Assembly (NCBI GenBank): GCA_000277445.1
Contig: AJWJ01000257.1
Coordinates: 1-32,374, forward strand
Source of the DNA: Polysphondylium violaceum
Taxonomy: Eukaryota; Evosea; Eumycetozoa; Dictyosteliales; Dictyosteliaceae
DNA: 32,374 bases
Reading direction: 5' to 3'
Part shown: positions 19,539-30,640 of the stretch, in pieces
Position numbering within the stretch: the stretch's first letter is position 1
How the letters are laid out: the number at the start of each line of letters is the position of its first letter
Notes under the pieces: model-generated
Databases searched by the model: none
Told to the model about the DNA's origin: nothing
The model's input: the letters and a program-made list of their open reading frames with translations, nothing else
Position numbers and translations under genes: made by a program

Positions 19539-22500
19539 ATGACTACACCCGCAGTGGAAATTAACAATAATGAACAACAGGAGATAACTAATACAAATTC
19601 AGGCGACGATAGTAGTGTTGGTGAGACTAAAGATGACAATGGTGGTGGTAAAAATGACGATGATCATACTGAATCAACAACAGCAGCACCAATGGAGGCT
19701 ACTAATCAAGATACAGAAACATCACAGCAAGAGCAACAGACCAATAATGGTAGTAGTGAGAATGCTACAACTTCACCTCCATCAACTGCAGCAACAACAA
19801 CAACCACTATTAATAGTCCTTCTTCATCGGCTTTGTCGCCCTCAACAACAGCAACAGCAATAGCACCAGCAGCAGCACCAACAACAACTATTAGTGAGAC
19901 ATTATCACCAAATGCACCAATAGGATTAGGTATTGCATCATCAATGCCTGCTATTGGTAAAAGATTAAGTGTACAGATTGAAACATTAGAGAATAGAATT
20001 AATAATGATATGTATGATACAGATGCATGGACTCTTCTCTTGAATGAAGTTCAATCTCAACCTATCAACATTGCCAGAAATATATATGAAAGATTTCTAA
20101 ATGTATTCCCAACAGCAGTAAGTACCTCAATCCTCTGTCTACTATCCTATACAGATACAGATGTAGATATTCATTAAATATAAATCTTTAGGGAAGATAT
20201 TGGAAATTATATATTGAACAAGAAATGGCAGGAAAGAATTATGATATGGTTGAAAAGATATTTTTAAAGAGTTTAAGAAGTGTAAAGAATGTAGAGTTGT
20301 GGAAATTATATATAACTTATATTAAAACGATAAAGAGTGATAACAATAGAGAAGAGATTATCAAAGCATTTGAATTGGCACTCGAGAATATTGGTATGGA
20401 TATATCTTCTACTCCCATTTGGACTGAATACATTGCTTATTTAAAAGAAGAAAAGGTATGTAGTAGTAATAGTAGTATAATTAGAAATAATACAATACTA
20501 ATAATAGATATATATAAATAGACAAATACAACATTTGAAGAAGGACAAAAAATGACATCAATTAGAAAACTTTATCAAAGAGCTGTAGAGAATCCTATGC
20601 ATGAGTTGGATGCAATTTGGAAAGAATACGATCAGTTTGAAAACTCTATTAATAAAGTATTGGCCAAATCATTACTCACTGAACACTATAACAAGTATCA
20701 ACAGGCTAGAAATGTGTATCGTGATAGAAAGGCATTGTTGGAAGGTATTCTTAGAAACATGTTGGCAAAACCACCCAGAACATCTGATAAAGAAGAACAT
20801 CAGGTGAGATTATGGAGAAAGTTGATTGCCTATGAAAGAACCAATCCTCAAAGATTTGATCAAGCTTCCTTTAGAAATAGAGTCACTGCCACCTATAATC
20901 AATGTTTGTTATGTTTGTATAGGTATCCCGATATCTGGTATGAAGCCGCCACTTACCAAGCCGAGTGCAACAACATTGATTCATGTATCCAATTCTATGA
21001 CCGTGCCCTCGTAGCTTTGCCAAAGAATTTGTTTATTCATTTTGCCTATGCCGATTACTTGGAGTCTATTAAAAAGTTACCTCAAGCAAAAGAGATTTAT
21101 GAAAAGTTGATAACCAGTACTAGTACTACTACAACTACTAGTACCCCATCATCAACAACAACAGCAACACCAACAGGTACAACTACTACAACTACACCAA
21201 CACCAACAGCAACGACCACTACTACAAGCAATTTTGAACCTTTGGCATGGATCCAATATATGAAGTTTGCACGTAGAACAGAAAGAGTTGATGGACCAAG
21301 AAAGATATTTAAACGTGCTAAAGCTCAACCAGATTGTACTTTTCATCCATACATTGCATTGGGTTTAATTGAATTTTATGTCAATCAGGATCCAAAGATG
21401 GCTAGAGATCTTTTTGAATTGGGTTTAAAGAAATTCCCAAATGATACTTGTTTTATTCACTTTTATATTGAATTTTTAACGAGTTTAAATGAAGAAAATA
21501 GTAAGTTGTCGTTATTATTGTATTTATAGTTGTTGATATGTATATTAATGTTCTAAAACCATACCATTCCATAGATACTAGAGTATTGTTTGAAAAATTA
21601 TTATCTCAACCAAATTTTGAGAAGTCTGAATTTATTTGGAGAAAGTATTTGGATTTTGAGTATAGACAGAATCAGGATATTACGGCCATCAATAAGTTGG
21701 AGAAAAGATTCCAAAATACCATGTCAACATTTGACAAAACAGGTGTGTTGCATGCATTGAATAGATACAAGTTTTTGGATCTCTGGTGTTGTCATCCCAA
21801 TGAGATTGCGATCATTACAAAGAATCTTTTGGACGATCAAGATCAACTCGATTCAAAGACTTCTGATGAAAAGGCTACTGCCCACAACGCAAACAGTGGT
21901 CACTATGATAAAAAGAAAAAGTTTGGTAAAAAAGACAAAGGTCACAAAGATCAGCATCATAAAGAGGGCGGCGCCGATAGTGGTGGAATTACAACCAATG
22001 ATAAACCAACTGCCTCCACTGTTATTCCTAGTTCCAAATGGAGAGGAATAAAAAGACCTGATCTCACTCAAATGATACCGTATCGTAGTGAAATTGGTAA
22101 ATTTACACCATCACAAAGTTTCAATATCCCCAGAGGTAATAATGATATTATTGGTCAACAACAGCAACAACAAGAACAATCAAATGTACCAAACAGTGGC
22201 AATAGATGGGATATTCCTGAATCTCTTTTATATTTCTTACAAACCTTGCCACCTCCATCTCAATTCAATGGTCCATTTATTGATCCTGACCAAATAATGA
22301 TGCTATTTAGAAATAATATCATCCCAAATAATAATTTTATACCAAACAATGGAATGAAACCTCAACAACAACAATTTAATAATCCAATTCAAAATCAAAA
22401 TCAACAAATACCACCACAACAACAACATACTAGATCATCACCGCCTATTCAACCAATCAACATACCACCTCAACAACAACAACAACAACAACAACAATTT

Positions 22501-22749
22501 AATCCAAGCCAACAGCAACCACAACAAATACCACCACCACAAGCCAATTTAAAAAGAAAAACACCAGACGACAATGAAATTGATATCAATTCCATTCAAC
22601 AAGCACCTGTACAACCCACCATGCAAACACCACAACCAACCGCTGTCACCACCACCGCCACGCCATCCTCTACAACATCCATCTCAAAACCCACACCAAG
22701 TGATTTGTATAGAAAGAGACAGGCCTCTAAATTATCAAAAAAGTCCTGA
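19539..22749 (+). CDS. cstf3: Cleavage stimulation factor subunit 3 (CstF-77/Rna14)
   Basis: Scaffold of the CstF complex that binds downstream of poly(A) signals during nuclear mRNA 3'-end formation. Exons 19539-20117, 20192-20455, 20522-21500 and 21575-22749 give 998 aa. The joins PTA-GRYWKLYIEQE, KEEK-TNTTFEEG and LNEEN-NTRVLFEKLL match CSTF3 closely. The last fixes the acceptor at 21573-21574; the open sequence before it is intron. The order is a Thr/Ser-rich N-terminal tail, HAT repeats (ERFLNVFPTAGRYWKLYI, IWYEAATYQAE, FIHFAYADYLES, and so on), then the Suf region. A Thr-rich insert of about 40 residues sits between HAT repeats near 478-518. The C-terminal third is Gln/Pro-rich and ends DLYRKRQASKLSKKS, corresponding to the DIYRARQ... 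end of human CSTF3. Confidence 0.93.
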
Positions 22750-22990
22750 TCGATTTATAAAAACATTGATTTGATTCATGTCATAAATATCATTATTTTT
22801 GAATAATTATTTTTTTTCTTTTTTCTTTTGTCTCTTTTTGTCTATTGCTTTCTTATAAATAGATAGAGGTATTCGTCCATTTATATAAATTCAATTTTCT
22901 TTGTGTTTTTCAATATCAAACTCTTTTAATTATCTCTTTGTTTTTTTTTTTATTTTCCAACTTTTTTAGCTAACTTTATTTTCAAAGAAA
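22750..22990. other. CstF-77 3' side and glycoprotein promoter
   Basis: 241 bp in tandem orientation between two plus-strand genes. dT-rich tracts at 22810-22835 and 22940-22955 lie upstream of the next ATG. No other signal is recognised. Confidence 0.4.
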
Positions 22991-24388
22991 ATGAAGAATT
23001 TTAAACTCTTTCTTTCATGTATTCTCGTCATTGTATTGGGATCTTGTTTACAATTGACATCATCCACTTATTTACAAATTACTACACACACTAAACAAGA
23101 TTGTTCAGATGACCGTTATTCAACTCAATGGATTAAAATGGATAATTGTGCTCGTGGCCATGTTTATAGATTAAAGTCTACTGTAGTTACCAATGGCGCT
23201 AGTACAACTTCTCGTCTTACTTCTATTTTGAGTACCACAGGTACAACTTCAGGTACAACTAGTTCTGGTTCAACCACTGGTTCCAATACCGATGGCTCGA
23301 CTACAACTGCTTCAAACACTGGTTCTACTACAGATTCTGGCACTGGCTCCAATAGCGGTGGATCTACTACAGCTGCTTCAAATACTGGCGATGGTGGTTC
23401 AAACACTGCATCCAATACTGTTGGTTCAAATACTGCCTCCAATACCGCTGGTTCAAATACTGCCTCCAACACTGCTGGCTCAAATACTGCATCCAATACC
23501 GCCGGTTCAAACACTGCATCCAATACTGCAGCCAATACCGCCGGTTCAAATACTGCCTCCAATACTGCTGGTTCAAATACTGCAGCCAATACCGCCGGCT
23601 CAAATACTGGATTATCAGGAAATCCAGGAACTGATGTCTTGACATCTGTACTTAGTGGCCAAGTTTCATCTCTTACTGGATTTTCAAGTGGTGGTCTTTC
23701 TGCTCCAGCTTTGGTCAATTATGTTCAACAAGAAAATGCAGAATTGGCCTCAACCGATTCGATTGTTCATTACTATTGTCTTTCAGTTACATGTGCATCC
23801 AATTGTATTGAAGTTGATCAACTCCCAATTGGAACTTGTTCATTGTATGGCACTGAATTTGTTTCCTACAGTGTCGTCAACAACTTTACACTCTCTAAAT
23901 ATGTAAATGTAAATGAAAGTTCAACAGCCACAAATTCATCATCCGCTCCCCCATCCTCTCCACTTGGCTATTGTCAATCTTTTTCCGCCGTCTCTACTTG
24001 TATTGCTGAGGTCACTGATATCACTGAATACAACAATAACTTTTGTGCCAGAGGATCTAAAATCAATTGTACCGTTGAAAGCTACTCTCGTTACAATTGC
24101 ATCGATGCCAATTGCAACGATTGTTTTGAGGCTGAGAAGAGTCCTTTAAACACATGTTTGATTAGAAACTCTACCGGTACCGTATACAAAGTCGATGTCC
24201 CATCCTATCTCACTGAATCACCTATTCCAACTGAAACACCAACTGCCACACCTTCACCAACTGAAACCACCCAGCCCACTGAAGAACCTGTTCCTTCCAA
24301 CACCATCAGAGTCCTCATTGAACCAACAATCAGTGTTTGTTGTTTAATTGCTATTTCTTTATTATTATTATCATCACTCAATAAGTAA
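22991..24388 (+). CDS. Secreted/GPI-type surface glycoprotein with 9-aa repeats
   Basis: Single-exon gene for 465 aa; no family recognised. Residues 1-27 form a signal peptide (MKNFKLFLSCILVIVLGSCL...). A Ser/Thr/Gly-rich region leads into a tandem repeat GSNTASNTA at residues 136-207. Two Cys-rich segments follow (CLSVTCASNCIEVDQLPIGTC and later YNCIDANCNDCFEAEKSPLNTC), which look like two copies of one small disulphide module. A third partial copy lies near residues 37-55 (DCSDDRYS...DNCARG). A Pro/Thr/Glu stalk (PTETPTATPSPTETTQPTEE) precedes a C-terminal hydrophobic end (CCLIAISLLLLSSLNK) that suits a GPI-attachment signal better than a stable TM with a tail. The likely site is the cell surface or slime sheath, by inference. 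Confidence 0.82.
   Translation: MKNFKLFLSCILVIVLGSCLQLTSSTYLQITTHTKQDCSDDRYSTQWIKMDNCARGHVYRLKSTVVTNGASTTSRLTSILSTTGTTSGTTSSGSTTGSNTDGSTTTASNTGSTTDSGTGSNSGGSTTAASNTGDGGSNTASNTVGSNTASNTAGSNTASNTAGSNTASNTAGSNTASNTAANTAGSNTASNTAGSNTAANTAGSNTGLSGNPGTDVLTSVLSGQVSSLTGFSSGGLSAPALVNYVQQENAELASTDSIVHYYCLSVTCASNCIEVDQLPIGTCSLYGTEFVSYSVVNNFTLSKYVNVNESSTATNSSSAPPSSPLGYCQSFSAVSTCIAEVTDITEYNNNFCARGSKINCTVESYSRYNCIDANCNDCFEAEKSPLNTCLIRNSTGTVYKVDVPSYLTESPIPTETPTATPSPTETTQPTEEPVPSNTIRVLIEPTISVCCLIAISLLLLSSLNK
23396..23611 (+). repeat. 27-bp in-frame tandem repeat
   Basis: Seven units plus a partial unit encoding GSNTASNTA, with one unit carrying an extra ANTA and one reading GSNTAANTA. Third-position differences between units (for example GCC/GCA, ACC/ACT) show the array is diverged rather than newly expanded. 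The repeat also keeps an antisense frame open for 184 codons. Confidence 0.9.
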
Positions 24389-24540
24389 ACTAAATCAATC
24401 TCATATCATTCATTATTTAGTTTATAAAAATAAACATATATATATGGTTTGTTTATTTTCACATATTATCTATACTATATACAAAAAGTTATTATTATTA
24501 CTATTACTATTATTCTATAACCATTACTACACTGCTGCTA
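24389..24540. other. Convergent 3' intergenic gap
   Basis: 152 bp between the stops of the plus-strand glycoprotein gene and the minus-strand Asn/Ser-rich gene. It contains AAATAAAC near 24427 and a TTA/CTA trinucleotide stretch. Both genes probably terminate here. Confidence 0.4.
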
Positions 24541-25226
24541 CTATTCCCTATTGCCACTGGTATCACTAGTACTTGATAATTGATTGATAAGTGATTTTAA
24601 ATGATTTTGTTGAATGACACCTATGGCCATTAATATTTCAGGACCACATATTTCATTAAAGTTTGTATTTGAATTAAAAAGTGGTTCACTGAGTGGATAC
24701 CTTGAAGTTTTGCTTGAATTGTGTTTGATTTGATTTGAAACATTTGTTTTTTTAATCATTTCTTTTTTATTCTTTTCTACTTTTTTAGTTGTACTAGTAG
24801 CACTAGTAGTAGCTAGTTTATCATTAGGAACATTTCTTTCATTGTGGTTTTCATCATCCCCACACAATATTTTATCTTTATCTTGTTGTCTAAATTTATA
24901 TCTCGTCGCTAATTTATACGAAACTGATTTCTGTATCTCATTTAATAAATTGATCGATGGGTTATTGATTTTATTATTGTTATTGATATTATCGCTGTTA
25001 TTAGTGCTATTGTTTTTCCTACTATTATTACTATTGCTTGTTTTACTACTACTACTACCACCACTACTACTATTTATATAGTTATCATAAAGTTCAAATA
25101 AACTATCATCTGTAGACACTTTTACTAAATTATTATTATCAAGTTAGAATTTAAGTAAGAATCGAGTTTGGTATGCCATTACATCATCATACCTAGGGCT
25201 GGATTTTTCTTTTGAAGCTTATTCAT
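24541..25226 (-). CDS. Unrecognised Asn/Ser-rich small protein
   Basis: 205-aa protein of unknown function. Exons are 25226-25193 (11 codons plus one base) and 25124-24541, with a 68-bp intron (GTATGA...TTTAG) at 25192-25125. The start MNKLQKKNPALVKVSTDDSL comes from joining the exons; without the intron the long frame has no ATG. The N-terminal segment (LVKVSTDDSLFELYDNY) and the C-terminal segment (NEICGPEILMAIGVIQQNHL, residues ~172-191) look like conserved, partly helical patches. Between them are Ser/Asn runs and a basic stretch (EIQKSVSYKLATRYKFRQQD, then KKVEKNKKEMIKK). No domain is recognised. No signal peptide or TM is present. A nuclear location is only a guess from the basic clusters. 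Confidence 0.7.
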
Positions 25227-26441
25227 TGATTATTGGGATGGGAGGATAACCATCAATTTCGTAAAAAAAAAACAGTAAAAAAGATATTTCTCAAATCAAA
25301 GAATTTAATTTTTAAAAATAAAAAAAAACTATGATAGCAAGCTGTTTGTTTCACATCATAGATGGATTTCTGTGAATGAGGTCACTGATTTTCTAGAATT
25401 CCTCGATTTATTTATTATTTTTTTATTTTGTTTTATTTCAACCCACACATCCGCTTTCCCTCCACATCATCAAAGGATGATTGATTGATAACAAAAATCT
25501 TGTTTGAAAACAACAACAACAACAACAACTTTGTAGTAGATTAGATTCTAAGCTATTAAGAACAATCAATTATAATAATAGTAAACGTAGGTATATTCAT
25601 ACAATTTAACAAATTCTCATCACAGACAGAAATACCCTATTTCCTTTTTCACCATCACCCTTTTTGATATCATATCATACATAACTAAAACTCACACACA
25701 CAAATGTACAAATATTGGTGTTGGGTATATTTTTTTGTTTGTTTTGGTTTTGATGTACCTCATTCACCCTTTTCCCTATGCCTAGTTAACTATATATATC
25801 GACCCCCTTTTTTGTGGGTGGTTTGAATAAGGGGAAGGGGGGTGATCACACACACACACACAACACATATAAATACAAACAAACAAACAAACAAATGTAT
25901 ATTGAATTTCCTTACCACACACAAACAATTGTTATTGTTTATGTTGGCTGTTGTGTATAGTATTTAGAATCAAGTGATCATAGTTTAAAATCAACACTTT
26001 TTTAACATTAACATTATTTTTGTTGTTGTTGTTGACATTGTTGTATTTGTAATAGTAGTACTAGTAATAATAAAACATTCACATATAATATAATATAAAC
26101 ACACAAACACCACACTGTATTTGTGTTAAAAATTTATTTATTTTTTTTAAAAATTTTGTAAAATATTTATTAAATAACCCTTTTTTTTGGTATTATTATT
26201 TATATTATATGGAAATTACATATATGTATATATTAATCCTTATATATATCTGTTAATATAGTAATATTAGTGCGCTATTAGTATTATTTATAGTAACTTT
26301 ATTCCTATTTGGAATAATTTTTTAGAGTAAAAGAATTTTTTTTTCTAGCTACCCGATTAGATAAATAGATAGAGATAGAGATAGAGACAAACTCACACTC
26401 ACCCACCCACACAAGCAATAGAAGGGAAAAAAAAAAAAGAT
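25227..26441. other. Divergent intergenic region, 1.2 kb, low complexity
   Basis: No gene seen. It contains a CAA tract near 25510-25528, a CA tract from 25847 to about 25862, an ACAA/CAAA tetranucleotide tract near 25873-25894, an inverted pair CTATGAT/ATCATAG at 25329-25335 and 25355-25361, and a GATAGA array at about 26360-26385 just before the kinase start. It probably holds promoters for both flanking genes. Confidence 0.5.
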
Positions 26442-28406
26442 ATGAATCTTTTATCAAATATATTCAAGAAAAAAAATGCGAAAAACTCTCTATTATTGGA
26501 AAATGAAGAATTTTTTGATGTTGAAAAACGTTCTGTAATAGTACCTCCACAATCAAACAAAAGAGTAAAGGTAATCTTAAAATTGATCTCGATCTTGGTC
26601 ACCAAAACAAAAATCTAATTTTCATTTTTTTTAAAATATTTCCCAAAATAGAAAAAAAAAGAGAATCAAAATGTAAAGTATAACAGTAAAGATAATATAG
26701 TGGTTGCTCATGGAGGCGGCGGTGCTGGTGCTGGCGGCGGTTCGGGTGGAACAGGGGGAGAGGATGATGAAGAGGAACCAGTGCCAACAGTCTATTGTGT
26801 AAGTACAGTTGGTGGATTGCAAAAAAATGATAGGAAATGGTTGAAACTGTCGGGTATCACCGAAGAGATTACAATCGAGAATTTCTCTGTCGTGTTGCAT
26901 GTATTGAATTTTCTAAGAAGAAAAGATTTGATCTATTATAAATTTATTGATCAACCTGAACAAATTATTCAAATTAAAGAATCAATGGCATTAGGTAATG
27001 GTTCAGTAACAACCATAGTTCCATCGGTAGTGATTTCATCGGTCAAGTCAAATCAATTACTATTAACTACTGCCAATAGTAATAGTAGCAACAATAGTCA
27101 ATCATCACCCATTGTATGTGGCATTTCGCCCTATTGTTCAACAAATGAATTAATTCATCAAAACCAATGTTCATTGGAAGAATTTATTGTTGAGCCAACT
27201 TCAACCAATAGTAATGTTATTATTAATAATAATATTATAAATAGTAATGATAACTCAAATCAACAACAACCACATCTTAATCTTAATCATCTTAATCTTC
27301 ATCATCAACAAATTATTAATAATAATAATAGTCATAATGGTACAATATTACAACAACAAAATAATACAATATTAATTACACCTCAATCATTATCAGCAGG
27401 ATTATCACATTCTTATTATTATCCAGGTAAAAAAAAGAGAATTGATGCCAACCGAGTATTCATTTCACCATCACATTTTTGTAAATATCCAGAAGAGATT
27501 GACATTGCAATTGAAAAGCTATTGAATCAAGGCAACCCCAAAGAACTCTACAAAAATCTATACTTTGAAGCCAAAGGTGGCTTTGGTAGTGTGTTTTTAG
27601 CCAAAAATAGGGCCGCCTCACACGCTTCCGCCGAAAAACAAATGGTGGCCGTAAAGAAAATGCCACACAAGACATTGCGTCAAAAGAGAATGAATCTCAA
27701 CGAGATTGGATTCCTAAAGTATTGCAACCACCCCAACATTGTAAAGTTGTTGTGTAGTTTTTTAAAAAATGAGGAGCTCTGGTTGGTTATGGAACTCATG
27801 GAGGGAGGCACCTTGCGAGAAGCTGTTGGCAACTTTTCCTTTTGCGAGAGCAAGATTGCATATATTTGCAAAGAGACATTAAAGGCCATTTCCTATCTCC
27901 ACTCTAATGGCCTGTGTCACAGAGATTTAAAATCCTCAAACATTATGATCAGCATGAATGGTGAGATCAAGCTCATAGATTTTGGCCTGGCCGTCGATTT
28001 CAACAATGAAAAGGAGGATATCCATATGTGTGGTTCGCCATTTTGGATGCCCCCCGAACAAATACTGGGCAGACCCCACTCTCTTCCAGTGGATATATGG
28101 AGCTTTGGTGTGTGTGTCGTAGAGATGTTAAAGAGAAAAGTTCCCAATCACAATTCAAGATTAAAAGCTATGGTCACCATCGCAACAGAGGGTTTATCTT
28201 TTACAAAATTAGAGTATCCATATTGGTCTGATCAGGTTTTAGATTTCCTCTCAAAATGCTTACAAACCGACCCACTAAAAAGAGCATCTGCAGATGAATT
28301 ATTGGCTCATCCATTTTTAGAAAACTCTTGTGATCTAAAGGAAATCAAAGATATCCTTCCTGCCTTATTTATGTCTAATACCTTATCAAAACAAGGTATT
28401 TTTTAA
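26442..28406 (+). CDS. STE20/PAK-like serine/threonine protein kinase
   Basis: Cytosolic signalling kinase of 627 aa. Exons are 26442-26570 and 26652-28406, with an 81-bp intron (GTAATC...AATAG). A degenerate p21-binding-like segment lies at about 90-131 (VSTVGGLQKNDRKWLKLSGI), lacking the ISxPxxFxHxxH core of CRIB. An Asn/Gln/His-rich linker follows. The kinase domain spans ~340-610: Gly loop KGGFGSVFLAK near 350, VAVKK with Lys378, HRDLKSSNIM near 466, DFG near 486, activation segment CGSPFWMPPEQ (PPE replaces APE, near 512) and VDIWSFGVCVVEML. All catalytic residues I can check are present, so it should be active. It resembles the Dictyostelium mkc group of STE20 kinases; the exact orthologue is not assigned. 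A Gly/Ala run follows the intron. Confidence 0.9.
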
Positions 28407-29350
28407 CACAACAAATATTCATCATAATTTATAAATTTAGTAGTTTTTTATTTTTTTTTTCTAAAGAAAAAACATATTCCTTTTTGATGTTATTGTATGC
28501 TAAGACCCCCTACTTTTTCATATGTATATAAATAGAGTATGTGCGTGTGTGTTTTGATTGATGTTGATATTGATCTGTCTGTGTTTCTTTGAGTTTCTTT
28601 CTTGGGTGTACCTAAAAAAAAACCAATCAACACATAAACACACACACCAATAGTAATAATAACTTCAAACACACTGTCAGTGGGCGAGAGTATTGTCTTT
28701 GTTTTTAGAACACACCCTTGACCCCATCCAACTAAATATATTATTGTTGTTTTATTTTCTCCAACAATATTTTTTTTGATCTTTTTGCCCACTCCCTTGT
28801 GACCCAAATGATTTTTTTTGAGATTTTGAAAAATTCAAGTAAAAAAAATACTCTCTCAACCTTAATCACTTTTTTTTTTTACATCTCAATACGAGCTGAC
28901 CCAATAAAATTGAAAATTAAAAATGCCCATTAATCATTTTTAATCTTCCTCTTTGGGAAATTAAAGCTTCAATTGATTTGATACTAACAAAAAAAAATCT
29001 CTCATAATAAATCAAAGAGCGCTCACACTTTACACACACTCTAAACACAAGAAAAACCACACTATCCATAAATATCATCCTTTTTTTTGAAATATTTATT
29101 TTAAAACTGATGATGATTTTTTACTATAAAAAACTAATCATAACAAAGTTCATTCAATTATTTAGTTTTAAAACATTTTATTTGTTTTAGCTGTTTTTTT
29201 AATCGATTAATTTATTTATAGATAAACACACTTGTATAAATTCATAAAAGATATCTAAATCTAAAATTTTCACATTTAATCAGATTTTGTCTGCATTTTT
29301 TAATTTTTTTTTTTTGTTTTTTAAACCCTGTTTTAATCAAATTATACACA
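28407..29350. other. Intergenic, kinase 3' side and seven-TM gene promoter
   Basis: 944 bp with CA/GT-rich DNA (28530-28650) and dA/dT tracts. A minus open frame at 28490-28807 has no ATG start, and its translation follows the GT repeat; I do not accept it as a gene. The last 250 bp are AT-rich with dT runs near 29300, likely promoter. Confidence 0.5.
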
Positions 29351-30337
29351 ATGGCTAATTCGGCAGAACCTGAAAGTTGTTATTGTGATCCAAGTGTTGC
29401 TAGAGGGTTTGACTGCCATGAAGCAGGATGTAGAGCATATGCATCTGTGTATTTTATATTTTTTTTAGCCATTACAATCGAGTCTGGCAGAAGACTTTGG
29501 TTCTTAAGAAAGAATTATAAAACTGCTCCATTTATTAGTTTGTCTCAATTGTGTGGTGGAGGTCTATTCTTTACCATCAGACATATACTTTTGTTGGCCA
29601 AAGTTCAAGAAAAATTTTCATTGGGCTTTTTCCTTTTGTTTGGAGTGGCGTTTATCATTAGCTCTTACCTTTGGATTTTAATTGTATGGTGTAATATCAT
29701 TATTCAAGTAAATTTTTCCAAAGGTGTTCAAAGGGTATTGCCTTGGGTAAGATACCTTATTGTATTTTTAAATATTGCTCTCTTTATTGGTTTTATCATT
29801 GGTGTTGCCATCTATTGGGATTGGAGAGCTACAAATATTTGGATTGCCGTCTATGTAGCCATAGAAGCAGTTCTCTTTTTCTCTTTTGGATACACCATTT
29901 GGAAGGATTACAAAGATATTGGAAATATCTCTGCCAATGGTAAAATGGCCGAACAAACCTATAAAAAAGTGAAAAAAATTACCAAACTCTCTGTCTATGC
30001 CATTGTTTCCTCTATTTTGGTTGCCATTTTCCTCTGGATTGGTTCAATGTGGAAATTCAAGAGTGATAGTCAAAAGGTTTTATATTTATTTATTCAGAGA
30101 TTTACCCTTATTTTGATGATGGTCTCCATGTTGGTTTGCCTAACTCTTCCCAGTGATGATCCTGTAGCAAATGATGGTAGTCCAAGTCCAACTGGGTCAA
30201 GTAAATTTAATACTAAAATGAAAGATTTGGCTTTCTCTAAAGGTGATGATGATGATGATGAAGAAAAAGGTCAGGTTGAAGAAATTGGTCAATCAAATTC
30301 ATCAGTAGAAAATATATCTGGTCAATCAAATACCTAA
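29351..30337 (+). CDS. Seven-transmembrane protein, THH1/TOM1/TOM3-like
   Basis: Predicted integral membrane protein of 328 aa, single exon. Seven hydrophobic helices can be drawn, starting YASVYFIFFLAITI, ISLSQLCGGGLFFTI, FFLLFGVAFIISSYLWILIV, YLIVFLNIALFIGFIIGVAI, IWIAVYVAIEAVLFFSFGY, VYAIVSSILVAIFLWIG and RFTLILMMVSMLVCLTL. The N-terminus is short and Cys-rich (CYCDPSVARGFDCHEAGC), with no cleavable signal. The tail is Asp/Glu-rich. Helix spacing and the W-containing TM3/TM5 ends recall the THH1/TOM1/TOM3 (DUF1084) family, known from plants and amoebae and linked to endomembranes or GPCR-like folds. That assignment is tentative; a divergent GPCR is the alternative. The ATG is preceded by an A-rich context (ACACAATGG). 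Confidence 0.75.
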   Translation: MANSAEPESCYCDPSVARGFDCHEAGCRAYASVYFIFFLAITIESGRRLWFLRKNYKTAPFISLSQLCGGGLFFTIRHILLLAKVQEKFSLGFFLLFGVAFIISSYLWILIVWCNIIIQVNFSKGVQRVLPWVRYLIVFLNIALFIGFIIGVAIYWDWRATNIWIAVYVAIEAVLFFSFGYTIWKDYKDIGNISANGKMAEQTYKKVKKITKLSVYAIVSSILVAIFLWIGSMWKFKSDSQKVLYLFIQRFTLILMMVSMLVCLTLPSDDPVANDGSPSPTGSSKFNTKMKDLAFSKGDDDDDEEKGQVEEIGQSNSSVENISGQSNT

Positions 30338-30578
30338 TTGGGGATAAAATATTTTTGAAAAAAATAATTTAATAATAATAATAATGTTTCATATAAATAA
30401 AGAATTCATTTTCTTTTTATTCATTTAGAAAAAATTTAGATTTTTTTTTTCTGTTGCAAAAATTTCGTTTTTTTTGCTTTTTTTTTTCCGAGCTTCCAAG
30501 ATTGGCGGGTTTTTTCTGTTTGAAAAAGTTTTGTTAAAAAATCTAGAATGATAACTTTTTACATTCATGAAAAACACC

Positions 30579-30618
30579 TCCCATCATTAGTAACTATTAT
30601 CAAAACATCTCTTTAAAA
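30579..30618 (+). promoter_or_regulatory. DUSE-like and TATA-like elements
   Basis: TCCCATCA (30579-30586) and TTTAAAA (30612-30618) are spaced about 62 and 29 nt before the candidate RNA start at 30641. This matches the known arrangement for Dictyostelium small RNA genes except for one base in the DUSE. Either motif alone is expected by chance in this AT-rich DNA. Confidence 0.3.
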
Positions 30619-30640
30619 CAAATTTAGTCATATGTTTCTA

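Noticed and set aside
21538-21574. Open sequence before CstF-77 exon 4 as coding (MYINVLKPYHSID)
   Set aside because: Using the acceptor at 21573-21574 gives LNEENNTRVLFEKLL, matching CSTF3; the earlier sequence is intron.
23164-23718. 184-codon antisense open frame with a VFEPAVL-type repeat
   Set aside because: It is the complement of the GSNTASNTA array; a 27-bp repeat without stops in antisense stays open by itself. The sense frame has a signal peptide and Cys modules.
25812-25819. Minus-strand exact DUSE (ACCCACAA) with TATATATA about 22 nt on
   Set aside because: The DNA where an RNA should start is low complexity with no stable stem; such 8-mers are expected several times by chance.
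28490-28807. 105-codon minus frame downstream of the kinase
   Set aside because: No ATG start, its middle is the translated GT repeat, and no family resemblance.
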